Shown here piece by piece: positions 17,249 through 26,723 of a stretch of DNA of 64,000 nucleotides (position 1 is its first letter; every line of letters begins with the position of its first letter). The stretch lies in assembly GCA_965221625.1 (NCBI GenBank), contig OZ244903.1, positions 2,197,558 through 2,261,557 on the forward strand. The letters run 5' to 3'. Under the pieces are notes generated by a model, which saw nothing but the letters and a program-made list of their open reading frames with translations, searched no databases and was not told the origin of the DNA. This DNA is from Bin127 sp965221625 (GTDB lineage: Bacteria > Chloroflexota > Dehalococcoidia > Lucifugimonadales > Lucifugimonadaceae). The translations under genes and the position numbers were made by a program.

Positions 17249-18110
17249 GCGTCACTCTCCCTTCGGAAACCGCAACTCGCACCCGACGGTTGATGTCCAG
17301 CTCGTCAAGCATATCCCGAGGAATCTGCACCGAGCCAGTTGAGTCGACTATCAAGAACTCCTCCGTGTCAGAAGCCTCGCCACCTACTCGTCGTTGGAAC
17401 GAAATCCGACGCGTCGTCTCCGTACTGGTCTTGCCGTCTCGAATGGTAATCGCTCTGCCGACGCTCGTCGCAACTGCGGGATCGTGGGTCACGATTACGA
17501 TTGTCGTGCCCAGTTGTTGGTTAACTTCGTTGAATAGATCGAGAATTTCCTGCCCCGTCAGATCGTCCAACTCACCTGTCGGTTCATCGGCGAGGAGCAA
17601 CGGTGGTTGATTGGCCAGGCTGACGGCAATCGCTACTCTTTGCTGCTCGCCACCGGAGAGTTGCTCAGGGCGGTGCTCTACGCGATGTCCCAAGCCGACA
17701 ATCTCAAGCAACTCACGTGAACGCTCGCGCCGTTCCGACTGCGGGACACCGGTAAGTACCATCGGCAACTCGACGTTTTCAGCTGAAGTCAGATACGGGA
17801 ATAGGTTCCTTGAAGTCTCTTGCCAAATGAAACCAACCTCGTGTCGGCGGTAATCGACGATCTCGCGATTGGTCATCTGCAGCAGGTCGTACTCGCCGAC
17901 ACGCGCAGTACCCGCCGACGGTGTGTCGTATCCTGCGAGGATGTTCAACAAGGTCGACTTGCCAGAACCCGACGCACCGACAATTGCGATGATCTCATGG
18001 TTGTACACAACCAGTTCGAGACCGCGCAAGGCGACGACTTCCAAACCAGCAGCCTTGTAGATCTTGTACAGGCCGCTGCAAACTATGTATTGCTCTCCGC
18101 CGAACGTCAT
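17232..18110 (-). CDS. ABC transporter ATP-binding protein with C-terminal AbrB-like domain
   Basis: A 292-residue MacB-type ATPase: Walker A GASGSGKST (45-53), signature LSGGEQQRV (151-159), Walker B LLLADEPTGELD (171-182), VTHD switch. After a linker, residues 252-290 read LIVDSTGSVQIPRDMLDEL followed by DINRRVRVAVSEGRVTLE, the swapped-hairpin fold signature of SpoVT/AbrB/MazE DNA-binding domains. In this position it could be a dimerisation or regulatory module. It lies 51 bases after the second permease gene and overlaps the other ATPase gene by 17 bases. Confidence 0.87.
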   Translation of the reverse strand: MTFGGEQYIVCSGLYKIYKAAGLEVVALRGLELVVYNHEIIAIVGASGSGKSTLLNILAGYDTPSAGTARVGEYDLLQMTNREIVDYRRHEVGFIWQETSRNLFPYLTSAENVELPMVLTGVPQSERRERSRELLEIVGLGHRVEHRPEQLSGGEQQRVAIAVSLANQPPLLLADEPTGELDDLTGQEILDLFNEVNQQLGTTIVIVTHDPAVATSVGRAITIRDGKTSTETTRRISFQRRVGGEASDTEEFLIVDSTGSVQIPRDMLDELDINRRVRVAVSEGRVTLESGE

Positions 18111-18161
18111 TGCGCGCTAACTCCTGATTGCCATTTTCTCAGACGGACATAACGGGAAGGT

Positions 18162-21100
18162 CTATGCCTCACCCATCCGCATGACCCGGTGAATCGCCAT
18201 GTTGTACACCGAGACTAGGCTAATGGTGATCACAACTACGAACACCAACGCCAACAGTCCGAAAGTTGTGGCGAAACCGGTCCAGTAGATCTCCAACGTC
18301 ATCGGTGGAACCACCGACGCGTCTTGTCCTGACCTCGCAAGATAGGGGATGATTGTGTCACCTAACCGCGTACCCATGAAGACGCCGATCGCGACAGCCA
18401 CACCGACCACGATTATCTGCTCCAACAGCACCAGGAACAGCAGTTGACGCATCGATAGACCAATCGTCCGCAACAGTGCGAACTCCGCCAAACGACGGCG
18501 AAAAGCCACCCGCGTGTGGACCACGAACCCGACCGCACTCACGATCAACACCGTTACGAATGCTACTCCCAACAGCGCACGCCATCCCTCTGACACCAAC
18601 GGATCAACGCTGACGCCCGCGAGCAGATTCAACCTGTCATTAACCGGCCCGGTGCGCACCCTCAGCAACTCGAGATTGCGTTGAACTGTAGATGTCGCCG
18701 AGTAGCGAATCGCTGAATCTCCGGCTTCATCCTTCATCGTCTCCAGCTGCTCAATCGACGGGACACCAGCTTCCGTCTTCAGCCACAGCTCGTTTGGCAG
18801 CCGCTCACCAGTGTGTCGACGAGCATTCACCAAGTTGTGTGCCGCATCATAGTCCATAATGACGAAACTGCTGGCGTCCGGGTTCAACGTCGGGAAGTAG
18901 TCAATAGTATCGACAACCCGCAACGTCGTTCGTTCATTGTCGATGCTGACGTTTAGTGCGTCACCCACCTTCGCGCCAAGTTGCTCAAGCAGCGATTCGC
19001 TCGCCAAAACCGGGATATCCTCAATCTCACTTCCCGTCGCAATGCCACGAAACTCGTTTAGCAGTCCAGACGTCCAGCGAAGACGCATGATGCCAGGGTT
19101 CTCAGCTTCTTCCGGTGGCAACGGCGAAGGATCGAATGTGTCAGCGAACGACTCTTGAGTCGGACGCAACTGCGACCATCGATAGTCTCCGGAACCATCG
19201 AACATCTCAAGCCGGTACATCTTGGTGCCATCATTGCTAATCGCCGAGATGTCGTCAATGTCTAGAGCCCCGCTCCTGAGTCCGCCATCGAAAGTCGTTA
19301 CCCCGATTGAGTGCAACTTCACCGGCCCGATCGGCAACAGGACACGTTCACGTCCGAAGGGTGCCGGATGAATCGAGGTTCCGAGTCGGCACCATGACGG
19401 CAACGGAAACTCGTCATTCTCAGGATCTTCGAACTGCAAAGGGCATGGGAAGCGGTTCGCGTGATTCGACTCTGGGAGCAACACGCCTAGATCCACCGAA
19501 TAGAAGCGGTCGTTGACATCACTCATTCGGGCGACCAACCGCACCTCGGGCATGGGGAACAGAGGTTTGACACGCGCAGTGATATACCGGGCATCATCAG
19601 GGAGTTGCACGCCTTTGTCGGACTCGAAGGCGATCGGCTTGAACGTCGATTCGTAATCCGAACCATCGAAATCATTGCGACGCCAAGCCACTTTACCGAC
19701 CTTTTCGGGATCGAATGCCAGCACCGAAAACTGGTCGAAGTTGAATCCTGCCGTTATCGAACCACGGAGGCGGTAGATCTCCACGGCATCGGTAATGCCG
19801 CGCACGTCTCGCATGTCTTCGCCGATATTGAACGAGCGTCCACCACCGCGCGGCGATATGCTAGGCACACGAATGTCTGAGCCAGTGTCGTAGAGCACCT
19901 GATCGCGTGCGCTTCTTTCAAGCGTCGCAGCGAAGCTAGCTGCAAATACTCCTAAACCGGCGGTGAGAATCAGTAGCAAGGAGACGCGCGAGTAGTGCGC
20001 TGGATTGCGGGCCATCTGCCAGATACCGAGGACGATCGCTGGAGATATAACCTTCGAAGCCAATCCCGTCGTCATCAACCGACCCAATAAATCCATGGCA
20101 ACCGGGAACAACCGCAACAACACGATGCCGGCGGCTACCAGGAACAATGCAGGAACCGCTAGTATCACCTGATTGACCGTGTTTTCGCCGAACACGTTCG
20201 ATGCTACGAACGAACCCTGCCTCGTGAGTTGCCAGAAGAGGAACAGGACCACTCCGAGGAATCCGAGGTCGAGATAGTATCGCTGCACGAATGCCAACCT
20301 CGCCGGACGTCCGCGACCGGTTCTCTCAGCCAAAACTCCTTGTCGCGTGACGCGCATCGCCGGGATAAACAAGGCGAGCGATATCATCACCGCGCCGATG
20401 CCAGCCATGACGTAAACGTTACGCGTCAGGTTGACGGGCAGAGCTTCTCCCGCGTTCAGGTCCCCGAAGAACGGCAAAATCCCGATTAGCGACACACCGC
20501 CTAGCGCGAGGAACGGCCCGAACACCACCGCGAATGAAGCCAAAATGAGAGTCTCAACGCCAAACATCAACAGCAATTGCCGCGACGTCGTACCGCGACT
20601 GCGCAACAATGCAACGTCGGCCGATTGAGCTTCAATGAGGAGACCGGCCAACGTCGCAGTGTAGTACACCACGACGAGCACGATCAGGATCAGAACAATA
20701 AACATCGGAAGTCGATTGAAGAACAGTTCGACTTCAAACCGGAGCAGCGTTTTGTCGAGCTCGGTGTCCAATACGAACCCGTCAACGAGCGATCGCAATT
20801 CGTTCTCAGTTAACGCCAGCGTACTGCGAATCAACTGCGTGTCGGTCGCGTGAATCGTCGCCGGTTCGACATCCAGGAACCACGCATACTCGGCACCCAT
20901 GTTCGGGAAGTGCACGCCGAGTTGCTCAAGGACCGTCTGTTGCGGCAACACGAACTGAGCGAACTCCAGAGTGCTGCTACGGGATCCAAATGCTTGATCA
21001 AAAATCCGCCACTCAGCGGCTTCGGGGTTGCGTCTGCGGAATATCCCACTCAGTCGGATGTTGACGTTCAGATTCGCCTCGTCCCAGTGTGGGCGCGCCG

Positions 21101-21710
21101 GAACAATTTCTCCCAACTCCAACCCGAATCGCTCCACTGCTTCTTCGTTCAGCAATCCTTCGAGAGTCAATTCAGATCCTGCCGGCGGTTGCGCGTTCGC
21201 GTCCGGAAAGCGTCCCGCAATGATCTCAATGCTCTCGGTTTCGTTGGGGACAGTGAGGCATTGCACTCGCCTGCAATCGCACTCGATCAGTTGTGTTTCA
21301 GTTTCTTCATCGAACGCGTCCGGTTCCGCTACCGTCGGCCGGCACGGACACTCGCCCAACGGGACGAGCTCTGGCGGTTCATCGACGAAAAAGGTCCAGC
21401 TCCGCATCGCTCGTTCGTGCTTTGAGGTGAACTTCCCGACTCGGTTGAGCAGCAATGACTCCATCGTCGACGTCAATGTAGCGTGGGTTTCGACGTTCAC
21501 TGGAGTCTGGTCAGCCTCAACCAGTATGTCCAAATCTGACGGAATTTCGTCCGCAAGCTCCTTCTGCAGGGCGATGTCGCGGAGCGACTCGAAGTAGACG
21601 ACGGTGGCCGCCATGATGGTGCCCGCGAGTACCGAACCGATGATGACCGCCGATAGCAATCGCCAGTTGGCGATCGTCCGTTTCAGCATCAGTTGAACGT
21701 TGCTCTGCAT
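18162..21710 (-). CDS. Giant FtsX/MacB-type ABC permease, with Cys-rich N-terminal loop
   Basis: A protein of about 1182 residues. One helix lies near the N-terminus (about 15-40), a group of helices in the middle (about 340-610) and three helices at the C-terminus (about 1060-1175). Two large extracytoplasmic domains fill the gaps, so the protein looks like two FtsX-like units fused. The first loop holds five cysteines (CPC, CDC and a single C). ATG 21710 is preferred because AGG stands 6 bases upstream; GTG at 21731 would overlap the previous gene. It is the second permease of the operon. Likely role: extraction or export of a lipoprotein, lipid or peptide, or envelope signalling. Confidence 0.85.
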   Translation of the reverse strand: MQSNVQLMLKRTIANWRLLSAVIIGSVLAGTIMAATVVYFESLRDIALQKELADEIPSDLDILVEADQTPVNVETHATLTSTMESLLLNRVGKFTSKHERAMRSWTFFVDEPPELVPLGECPCRPTVAEPDAFDEETETQLIECDCRRVQCLTVPNETESIEIIAGRFPDANAQPPAGSELTLEGLLNEEAVERFGLELGEIVPARPHWDEANLNVNIRLSGIFRRRNPEAAEWRIFDQAFGSRSSTLEFAQFVLPQQTVLEQLGVHFPNMGAEYAWFLDVEPATIHATDTQLIRSTLALTENELRSLVDGFVLDTELDKTLLRFEVELFFNRLPMFIVLILIVLVVVYYTATLAGLLIEAQSADVALLRSRGTTSRQLLLMFGVETLILASFAVVFGPFLALGGVSLIGILPFFGDLNAGEALPVNLTRNVYVMAGIGAVMISLALFIPAMRVTRQGVLAERTGRGRPARLAFVQRYYLDLGFLGVVLFLFWQLTRQGSFVASNVFGENTVNQVILAVPALFLVAAGIVLLRLFPVAMDLLGRLMTTGLASKVISPAIVLGIWQMARNPAHYSRVSLLLILTAGLGVFAASFAATLERSARDQVLYDTGSDIRVPSISPRGGGRSFNIGEDMRDVRGITDAVEIYRLRGSITAGFNFDQFSVLAFDPEKVGKVAWRRNDFDGSDYESTFKPIAFESDKGVQLPDDARYITARVKPLFPMPEVRLVARMSDVNDRFYSVDLGVLLPESNHANRFPCPLQFEDPENDEFPLPSWCRLGTSIHPAPFGRERVLLPIGPVKLHSIGVTTFDGGLRSGALDIDDISAISNDGTKMYRLEMFDGSGDYRWSQLRPTQESFADTFDPSPLPPEEAENPGIMRLRWTSGLLNEFRGIATGSEIEDIPVLASESLLEQLGAKVGDALNVSIDNERTTLRVVDTIDYFPTLNPDASSFVIMDYDAAHNLVNARRHTGERLPNELWLKTEAGVPSIEQLETMKDEAGDSAIRYSATSTVQRNLELLRVRTGPVNDRLNLLAGVSVDPLVSEGWRALLGVAFVTVLIVSAVGFVVHTRVAFRRRLAEFALLRTIGLSMRQLLFLVLLEQIIVVGVAVAIGVFMGTRLGDTIIPYLARSGQDASVVPPMTLEIYWTGFATTFGLLALVFVVVITISLVSVYNMAIHRVMRMGEA

Positions 21711-21717
21711 CTCAGGC

Positions 21718-24700
21718 CTAACCAGCCCCACGCGTCAACTCGTGGATCGGCAATCTTCGGTATTGGCGCATGACCCCCACCGCCGACAACCCGGTCGCCA
21801 ACACGATTACCGACGCCAACAAACCAACAGGCAACCAATTCGTCTGCATCACGAAAGGCGGCAACAATTCGCCACCAGTCTGGGTAAACGTCATGCTGCT
21901 AACCGCCAATCGGCTGACATACCATCCGCTGGCAATCCCGATACCGATGCCGAGGACGGATACCAGTACATGCTCAATCAACACCAATCGCCCGAATGAC
22001 GTCATCTTCATTCCCATGCTCGAGAGCAACGCCGATTCTCGGCGGGTGCGGAAGGCGTGCGCTGCCAGGTAGGTCAGATATCCGAAGATTGCAGCGATGC
22101 CAGCCATGCCTATCGACACAATGCTCATCCCTCGCCATCCGGCGACTACCAACGGATCAACCGTCGACTTTTCGAGCAGGCTTGCGCGATCTGTGTAGGA
22201 GGAAAAACCAAGTATCTTCCGTATCTCGACAATCACTTCCTCAGATGATTCGGAATCGATATCGACGAATAACTCGTTTGCTTCCTGCGACGAAAGACCT
22301 CGCAACTCCAAGAAGTCCAACGTGGAGTTGATGTTCGAAACTAGGAATGGAGCGCGACCTGGATCAAGCGTGGGGAAGTATGTAGCTTGATCGACAATCT
22401 CGACTGGCAGGTATCCGCCGTTGATTTGCACGATGAACTGCGAACCGATCGCTGTGTTCGTCTCGTACATGAATGCGTCGCTCGCGATCACCGGTAATGG
22501 CTCACCCGTCGCCGTTCGATATAGTCCCCTAACACCTTGGTCGTTACCGCGGTCCATCGAAACCCTCGCAACCGCGTCGCCAGCGTCTCCTGGCACACCA
22601 ATCTCCAACCCTGGAGGCTCGGCATCAATGCCGAATATCACGTCCAGTCCGTTCGACGTGGGCATGCCGGTCCACTCGCCAAGTTGGTCGAAATCCACGA
22701 GCAACACGCGTTGACCGTCGCCCGTTTCGGCATACACGTCGTCAAAGTACACCGTCGAAGGATCTGCACCGTCTGGCCCGGCTTGCATGAAGGTCTGTAC
22801 CGAGACGAGTTGTGCGGGTCCGGCGAATATGCTCGACAACTCAGCGACCTGATGACGCCAGTCTCCCTCAATCTGACCCAACGTTATCGTCCGTGTTCTT
22901 CCCCGACCGTCTTTGACGACCAACCACAGGAAGAGGTTTTCGATTCGGGGTTCCGACTTCGCCCACGCTCCCAGTTTCGTCGTGTTGGGCGGCAAGATAA
23001 TCGGCTCAGGCTTCACCTCAACTTCTATCTTCGACGTGAGCTCTTCGATGCTTGTCGGAGAAAAATCATCGCGGTACCACGCTGTTGACGCGAAGGCACC
23101 CGAGTCTACCGCAAGCAAATTGAACGGGAATCCGAGCGAAGTAGTACCGTATCGCCCGGTGGCCCTAAACGCCGGAGTCGCGTTAACCACGCCGGCGATT
23201 TCCCGGGTTTGTTCGACCATCTCGTTCGTAGGTGCAGTTCGCGGCGTGAATCGCAAGTCGGATCCCGACTCGTAAAGTATCTGCTCCTCGGTACTCCGCG
23301 CCAGCGTCGATCCGAGCGTCCCTGAAACCACACCCAATCCCGAAACCAAGACCAACAGCAACATCGGCCACACGTACCAATACGGACTGCGTCGCAGTCG
23401 CCAAAGTCCCAACGTCAGGTCAGCAGAGCCGAAACGCGTGCCGACGAAAGCTACGATCTGCGCCAATATCGGGAACAACCGCATGAACAGCAATGCCACG
23501 ACGAACATGAAGATTGCAGGCGCGAACAGCAATGTCACATCTGCGGATCTTTCTCCTTCGCGTGTGGCCGCGATGATCGATCCGCGCGTCGTCAACTCCC
23601 ACCACACCAAACCGCCAATGGCCAACAGAATGACGTCTAGGTAATACCGCTGGAACAACGGCGCGCGTTCTGGGCGTGCTTCAGACTGATACTGATCGAC
23701 GATCCCGCGCCGCGAACCCAACAATGCAGGGAGGATCAGAATCAGGAACACCATCACCCCCGCCAACACCGACCAAACCCAGGCTTGCCAAGCAAACTCC
23801 ACCGGCAACAATAACGTCTTAGACACCGTCTGGTACGCCGGCAACAATCCCAACGCGGACACCAGAGCCAATCCGACAACCGGTCCAATCAAGGCCGGTA
23901 CTCCTGCGATGATCAGCGACTCTATGGCGTAAGTTCGGATGACTTGCAGCACCGCGATTCCGCGACTCCGCAACATCGAAGTCTCCCCGGCGCGGCGTCG
24001 CGCGATTATCCCGGCTACCATGAACAGGTAGTACGCGATTGACGTGATGGCGAGTGCGGCGAGCAACAACATCGGTATGCGAGCGAACAACATCCGCCGT
24101 TGCAACGATTGCAACCGAGGCTCAAGTATTGTCAGCACGTCACCACGGATTATCTCGATACCTATTCGATCTTCGAAACCGACCAAGCGATGCAACGACT
24201 CGTTGAGCGAAATCCCTTTGAAATAGTCGCTGTCAACGAAGAGATTCCAGTTAAACGTCGCGGGTAATCCCGCATTCGCCTCTGCGACCGGACCCAACAT
24301 CACCGATTGATCGACGAGTAGAACAATCGGGAAAGCACGTCCCTCAACTGACGGTTCCGGTCGAAATACTGGATCCGACAGTCCTACCCAGAAATCGTCT
24401 TGCGGGTCAACGATGGTGAAAATCCCGGTTACCCGCGCCTTCGCCAATCCGATGCCGCGCACCTCCGGTATCGTGTCGATGACGTCTCCTAGGCGAATAT
24501 CGAAGTTCGAAGCGCGATCCCATATCATGCTCGCTTCGAATACCGGCGTTCCGTCCACATATTCGACTTTGTTCGAAGGCGGCACGCCAACCAGATAGAC
24601 GATGTGGTCGTCAACGTCCGTTACCGACTGGAACGCCGCGCGTGACGCCTCGTTGTGACGAGGCATCGGCTCTCCTTCGAAACCCCAATACGCGCGTCGA

Positions 24701-25017
24701 GTCTTGATCAATCCCGCTCGACCCACGACGGCGTCGCCCAAGAATTCGGCGGCAGCACCTTCAATCGCCGCCTCAGCTTCCGCTAACTTGCCGGCCTCCA
24801 GCGGGATCCAAGACGAACTGACTTGCAGATGGCGATAGATGCTGCTGGTCGCATCGATCGTGTCTTCAACCCCCGCACGCTCCAACGTCCGCAGATATAC
24901 GGGAGCACCGCCGACGACCGTGGCGGTGATTAGCGAACCGACGAACGCGCCTATCAGCAGGCCGGCTTCGCCCGAAACCCGCCGCAGCGTGTACTTGAAA
25001 AAGTTCAGTTCACTCAA
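21718..25017 (-). CDS. Giant FtsX/MacB-type ABC permease
   Basis: A protein of 1099 residues laid out like the next gene: N-terminal helix (about 18-40), a middle block of helices (about 310-570), two extracytoplasmic domains and a C-terminal three-helix FtsX unit (about 960-1090). The called start is TTG at 25017; a stop codon two codons upstream excludes anything earlier, and AGAGG abuts it, so a slightly later non-ATG start (CTG, fourth codon) is possible. It is the first gene of a permease-permease-ATPase-ATPase operon. The two permeases are paralogues and probably form a heterodimer. Confidence 0.85.
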   Translation of the reverse strand: MSELNFFKYTLRRVSGEAGLLIGAFVGSLITATVVGGAPVYLRTLERAGVEDTIDATSSIYRHLQVSSSWIPLEAGKLAEAEAAIEGAAAEFLGDAVVGRAGLIKTRRAYWGFEGEPMPRHNEASRAAFQSVTDVDDHIVYLVGVPPSNKVEYVDGTPVFEASMIWDRASNFDIRLGDVIDTIPEVRGIGLAKARVTGIFTIVDPQDDFWVGLSDPVFRPEPSVEGRAFPIVLLVDQSVMLGPVAEANAGLPATFNWNLFVDSDYFKGISLNESLHRLVGFEDRIGIEIIRGDVLTILEPRLQSLQRRMLFARIPMLLLAALAITSIAYYLFMVAGIIARRRAGETSMLRSRGIAVLQVIRTYAIESLIIAGVPALIGPVVGLALVSALGLLPAYQTVSKTLLLPVEFAWQAWVWSVLAGVMVFLILILPALLGSRRGIVDQYQSEARPERAPLFQRYYLDVILLAIGGLVWWELTTRGSIIAATREGERSADVTLLFAPAIFMFVVALLFMRLFPILAQIVAFVGTRFGSADLTLGLWRLRRSPYWYVWPMLLLVLVSGLGVVSGTLGSTLARSTEEQILYESGSDLRFTPRTAPTNEMVEQTREIAGVVNATPAFRATGRYGTTSLGFPFNLLAVDSGAFASTAWYRDDFSPTSIEELTSKIEVEVKPEPIILPPNTTKLGAWAKSEPRIENLFLWLVVKDGRGRTRTITLGQIEGDWRHQVAELSSIFAGPAQLVSVQTFMQAGPDGADPSTVYFDDVYAETGDGQRVLLVDFDQLGEWTGMPTSNGLDVIFGIDAEPPGLEIGVPGDAGDAVARVSMDRGNDQGVRGLYRTATGEPLPVIASDAFMYETNTAIGSQFIVQINGGYLPVEIVDQATYFPTLDPGRAPFLVSNINSTLDFLELRGLSSQEANELFVDIDSESSEEVIVEIRKILGFSSYTDRASLLEKSTVDPLVVAGWRGMSIVSIGMAGIAAIFGYLTYLAAHAFRTRRESALLSSMGMKMTSFGRLVLIEHVLVSVLGIGIGIASGWYVSRLAVSSMTFTQTGGELLPPFVMQTNWLPVGLLASVIVLATGLSAVGVMRQYRRLPIHELTRGAG

Positions 25018-25277
25018 CCTCTAACGAAACCATCGGTCATCACCTCACGTCGTCGGTTCGACGACACTCATCAATCCGACGCGCACCTCCGATGAAAGGA
25101 GCGCGCCGAATGCAAATCTACATTTTATCTGTGCGACCCTTAGTCAACCGTTGGTTACATACGCCTGAAATGCCACACCGGATTGAATGCAATGTGGCGT
25201 CCGGCGTAAGAATCGCCGAAGCTGATTGGGGCACTACATACGGAAACAACCGGGTAGGGAAGTGCGTTCGTCGCTAG
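25018..25277. other. Intergenic region upstream of the permease operon
   Basis: 260 bases between the permease operon start and the stop of the nuclease gene, both on the minus strand. Any promoter for the permease operon must lie here. I see no convincing -35/-10 pair, RNA gene or coding frame. Confidence 0.5.
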
Positions 25278-26468
25278 TCACCCGCGAGACACTTCACCCG
25301 CCTCGGTGTCCTCGTTCTCGTTTCCCCAATCGTTCACTCGGGGAGTTATTTCGCGGATCAGTTCCCGCATCGCTTCGGCGATGCGTTGGGCAGTGTCACC
25401 ATCGAACTTGACGTTTTCAAACCGTACGCCAACGCCGTTGGGAAGCAACTGCGCGTCGCTCGGAATGGAAAGCGTTGGGATTCTTTCTTCATATCCGGGA
25501 ACATCGTGAACAAACTTCACCTCGGCGTGCCAAGGCGAATCTCCATCGTCGCGAACAAGATCGATGCTGTAGTACGTGCTCCAGTTGCCCCAAGGATCGT
25601 CCCTGTACCAGAAATGGAAATAGCGGAGGTTTCCGTTCTTTAACTGCCCGGCCCACATCCCGTGCCGATCCGGTTTGTGTTGGTTGTCCAATCCGTCAAG
25701 GATCAACGGACGCACGCATTTGGTTAGGAACTTAGTCACGTCGTCTTTCCGATTTTGGTCAAACGTCGCGCGTACTTTGGCCGCGAAATCACTTGTGTCA
25801 CCACCGCGCCGACTCGCCTCGCGAATACCGATTCCAACCATGTAACTCTCTGCGCCTGGTACGGGGATGATCGTGTTGGCTTGCACATAAAGGGCATCGG
25901 TTGAGGTATCGCGGTATGGCGTGAGGGTGATGCAAGTGATCAAGTTTTCCGAAATAGAGTTTTCGTTTAGCCAAAGCACCGCAGAGGTTACCTCGGGAGC
26001 AAACCGGTGGCTCGCCAATATGATGCGTTGCTTCCGGTTTAGTGCCCCGAGGTCGTCGCCTCCAATGTGCTGCACCAACTGGTCGCGCGCATCGTCCTCA
26101 GATGCGTCAGCATGTTTCGCCAACATCTCGACAATGTCCGCAGCGGTTGCGACATGCAAGTAACTCGCGTACTTCACCGCCTGCCAATGAGCATCAGCAC
26201 CGGTGTCGTCACGCTTCAACTCGATGATCACCAGAGTGCCCTCAGTGTCCACCGCCAAAAGGTCCAACCGTTCATTGGTTCGGTCGAAACCGCTGAACTC
26301 CTTGCTGACCACCAGGAGGTCGTCGCCCAAAATCGACGGATTCTTCGCCACCCACTCTTGTATGTCGCACCGTTCCTTCAATCCCAAGACTGTGAAGTCA
26401 ACCTCGTCAACTTGTGCAGAGCCTTTGCTTTGCGGATCTACGCGAAATAGTGTTGGTTCGTTGCTCAT
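25278..26468 (-). CDS. NucS/DUF91-like nuclease-domain protein
   Basis: The 396-residue protein has an N-terminal RecB-like nuclease core: RTNERLDLLAVDTEG gives D69, then IIELKRDD gives E83 and K85, the PD-(D/E)xK catalytic set, followed by HWQAVKYASYL (Q96 to Y100), the QxxxY motif of RecB-family nucleases. The surroundings IQEWVAKNPSILGDDLLVV resemble NucS/EndoMS and related DUF91 proteins. The C-terminal half (about 200-396) is rich in Trp and Tyr and is not recognised; it may be a DUF4268-type domain. Likely a repair or defence nuclease; target unknown. It is monocistronic and divergent from the protease gene. Confidence 0.75.
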   Translation of the reverse strand: MSNEPTLFRVDPQSKGSAQVDEVDFTVLGLKERCDIQEWVAKNPSILGDDLLVVSKEFSGFDRTNERLDLLAVDTEGTLVIIELKRDDTGADAHWQAVKYASYLHVATAADIVEMLAKHADASEDDARDQLVQHIGGDDLGALNRKQRIILASHRFAPEVTSAVLWLNENSISENLITCITLTPYRDTSTDALYVQANTIIPVPGAESYMVGIGIREASRRGGDTSDFAAKVRATFDQNRKDDVTKFLTKCVRPLILDGLDNQHKPDRHGMWAGQLKNGNLRYFHFWYRDDPWGNWSTYYSIDLVRDDGDSPWHAEVKFVHDVPGYEERIPTLSIPSDAQLLPNGVGVRFENVKFDGDTAQRIAEAMRELIREITPRVNDWGNENEDTEAGEVSRG

Positions 26469-26723
26469 GATCTACCTCTGATCCGAGTGCGTGCCTGTGC
26501 GCTCGGACCGCGTCTGCAATCGCCTTTGCGGGACTTCCTCGCGCGGTTTCACTAGATTAGCAAACAACCTTAGATCTCGTTCGTTCCGATTGCCCCTAGA
26601 CGATTCCTCAACAGTTCGCAACTAGCATCTCGACGAGGTCCCGTAAAGGATGCCACTCGTGCCCAAACCCATATAATCAAACTCAAGCTTCTCTCATCGT
26701 CGACAAACCGGTGGAGGCGTCAC
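26469..26723. other. Divergent regulatory region between nuclease and protease genes
   Basis: 255 bases without a coding frame. It holds a perfect TATAAT and a Shine-Dalgarno for the rightward protease gene, both listed separately. Nothing convincing was seen for the leftward nuclease gene. Confidence 0.5.
26650..26677 (+). promoter_or_regulatory. Candidate promoter for the HtrA-like gene
   Basis: A perfect -10 TATAAT (26672-26677) is preceded at 16 bases by ATGCCA (26650-26655, 4 of 6 to the -35 consensus). Transcription would begin near 26684, giving a leader of about 40 bases to the proposed CTG start. Confidence 0.5.

Noticed and set aside
25092..25277. A 61-codon rightward frame in the gap before the permease operon
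   Set aside because: No family features; it is opposite to both neighbours and has no matching partner, so it is treated as noncoding.
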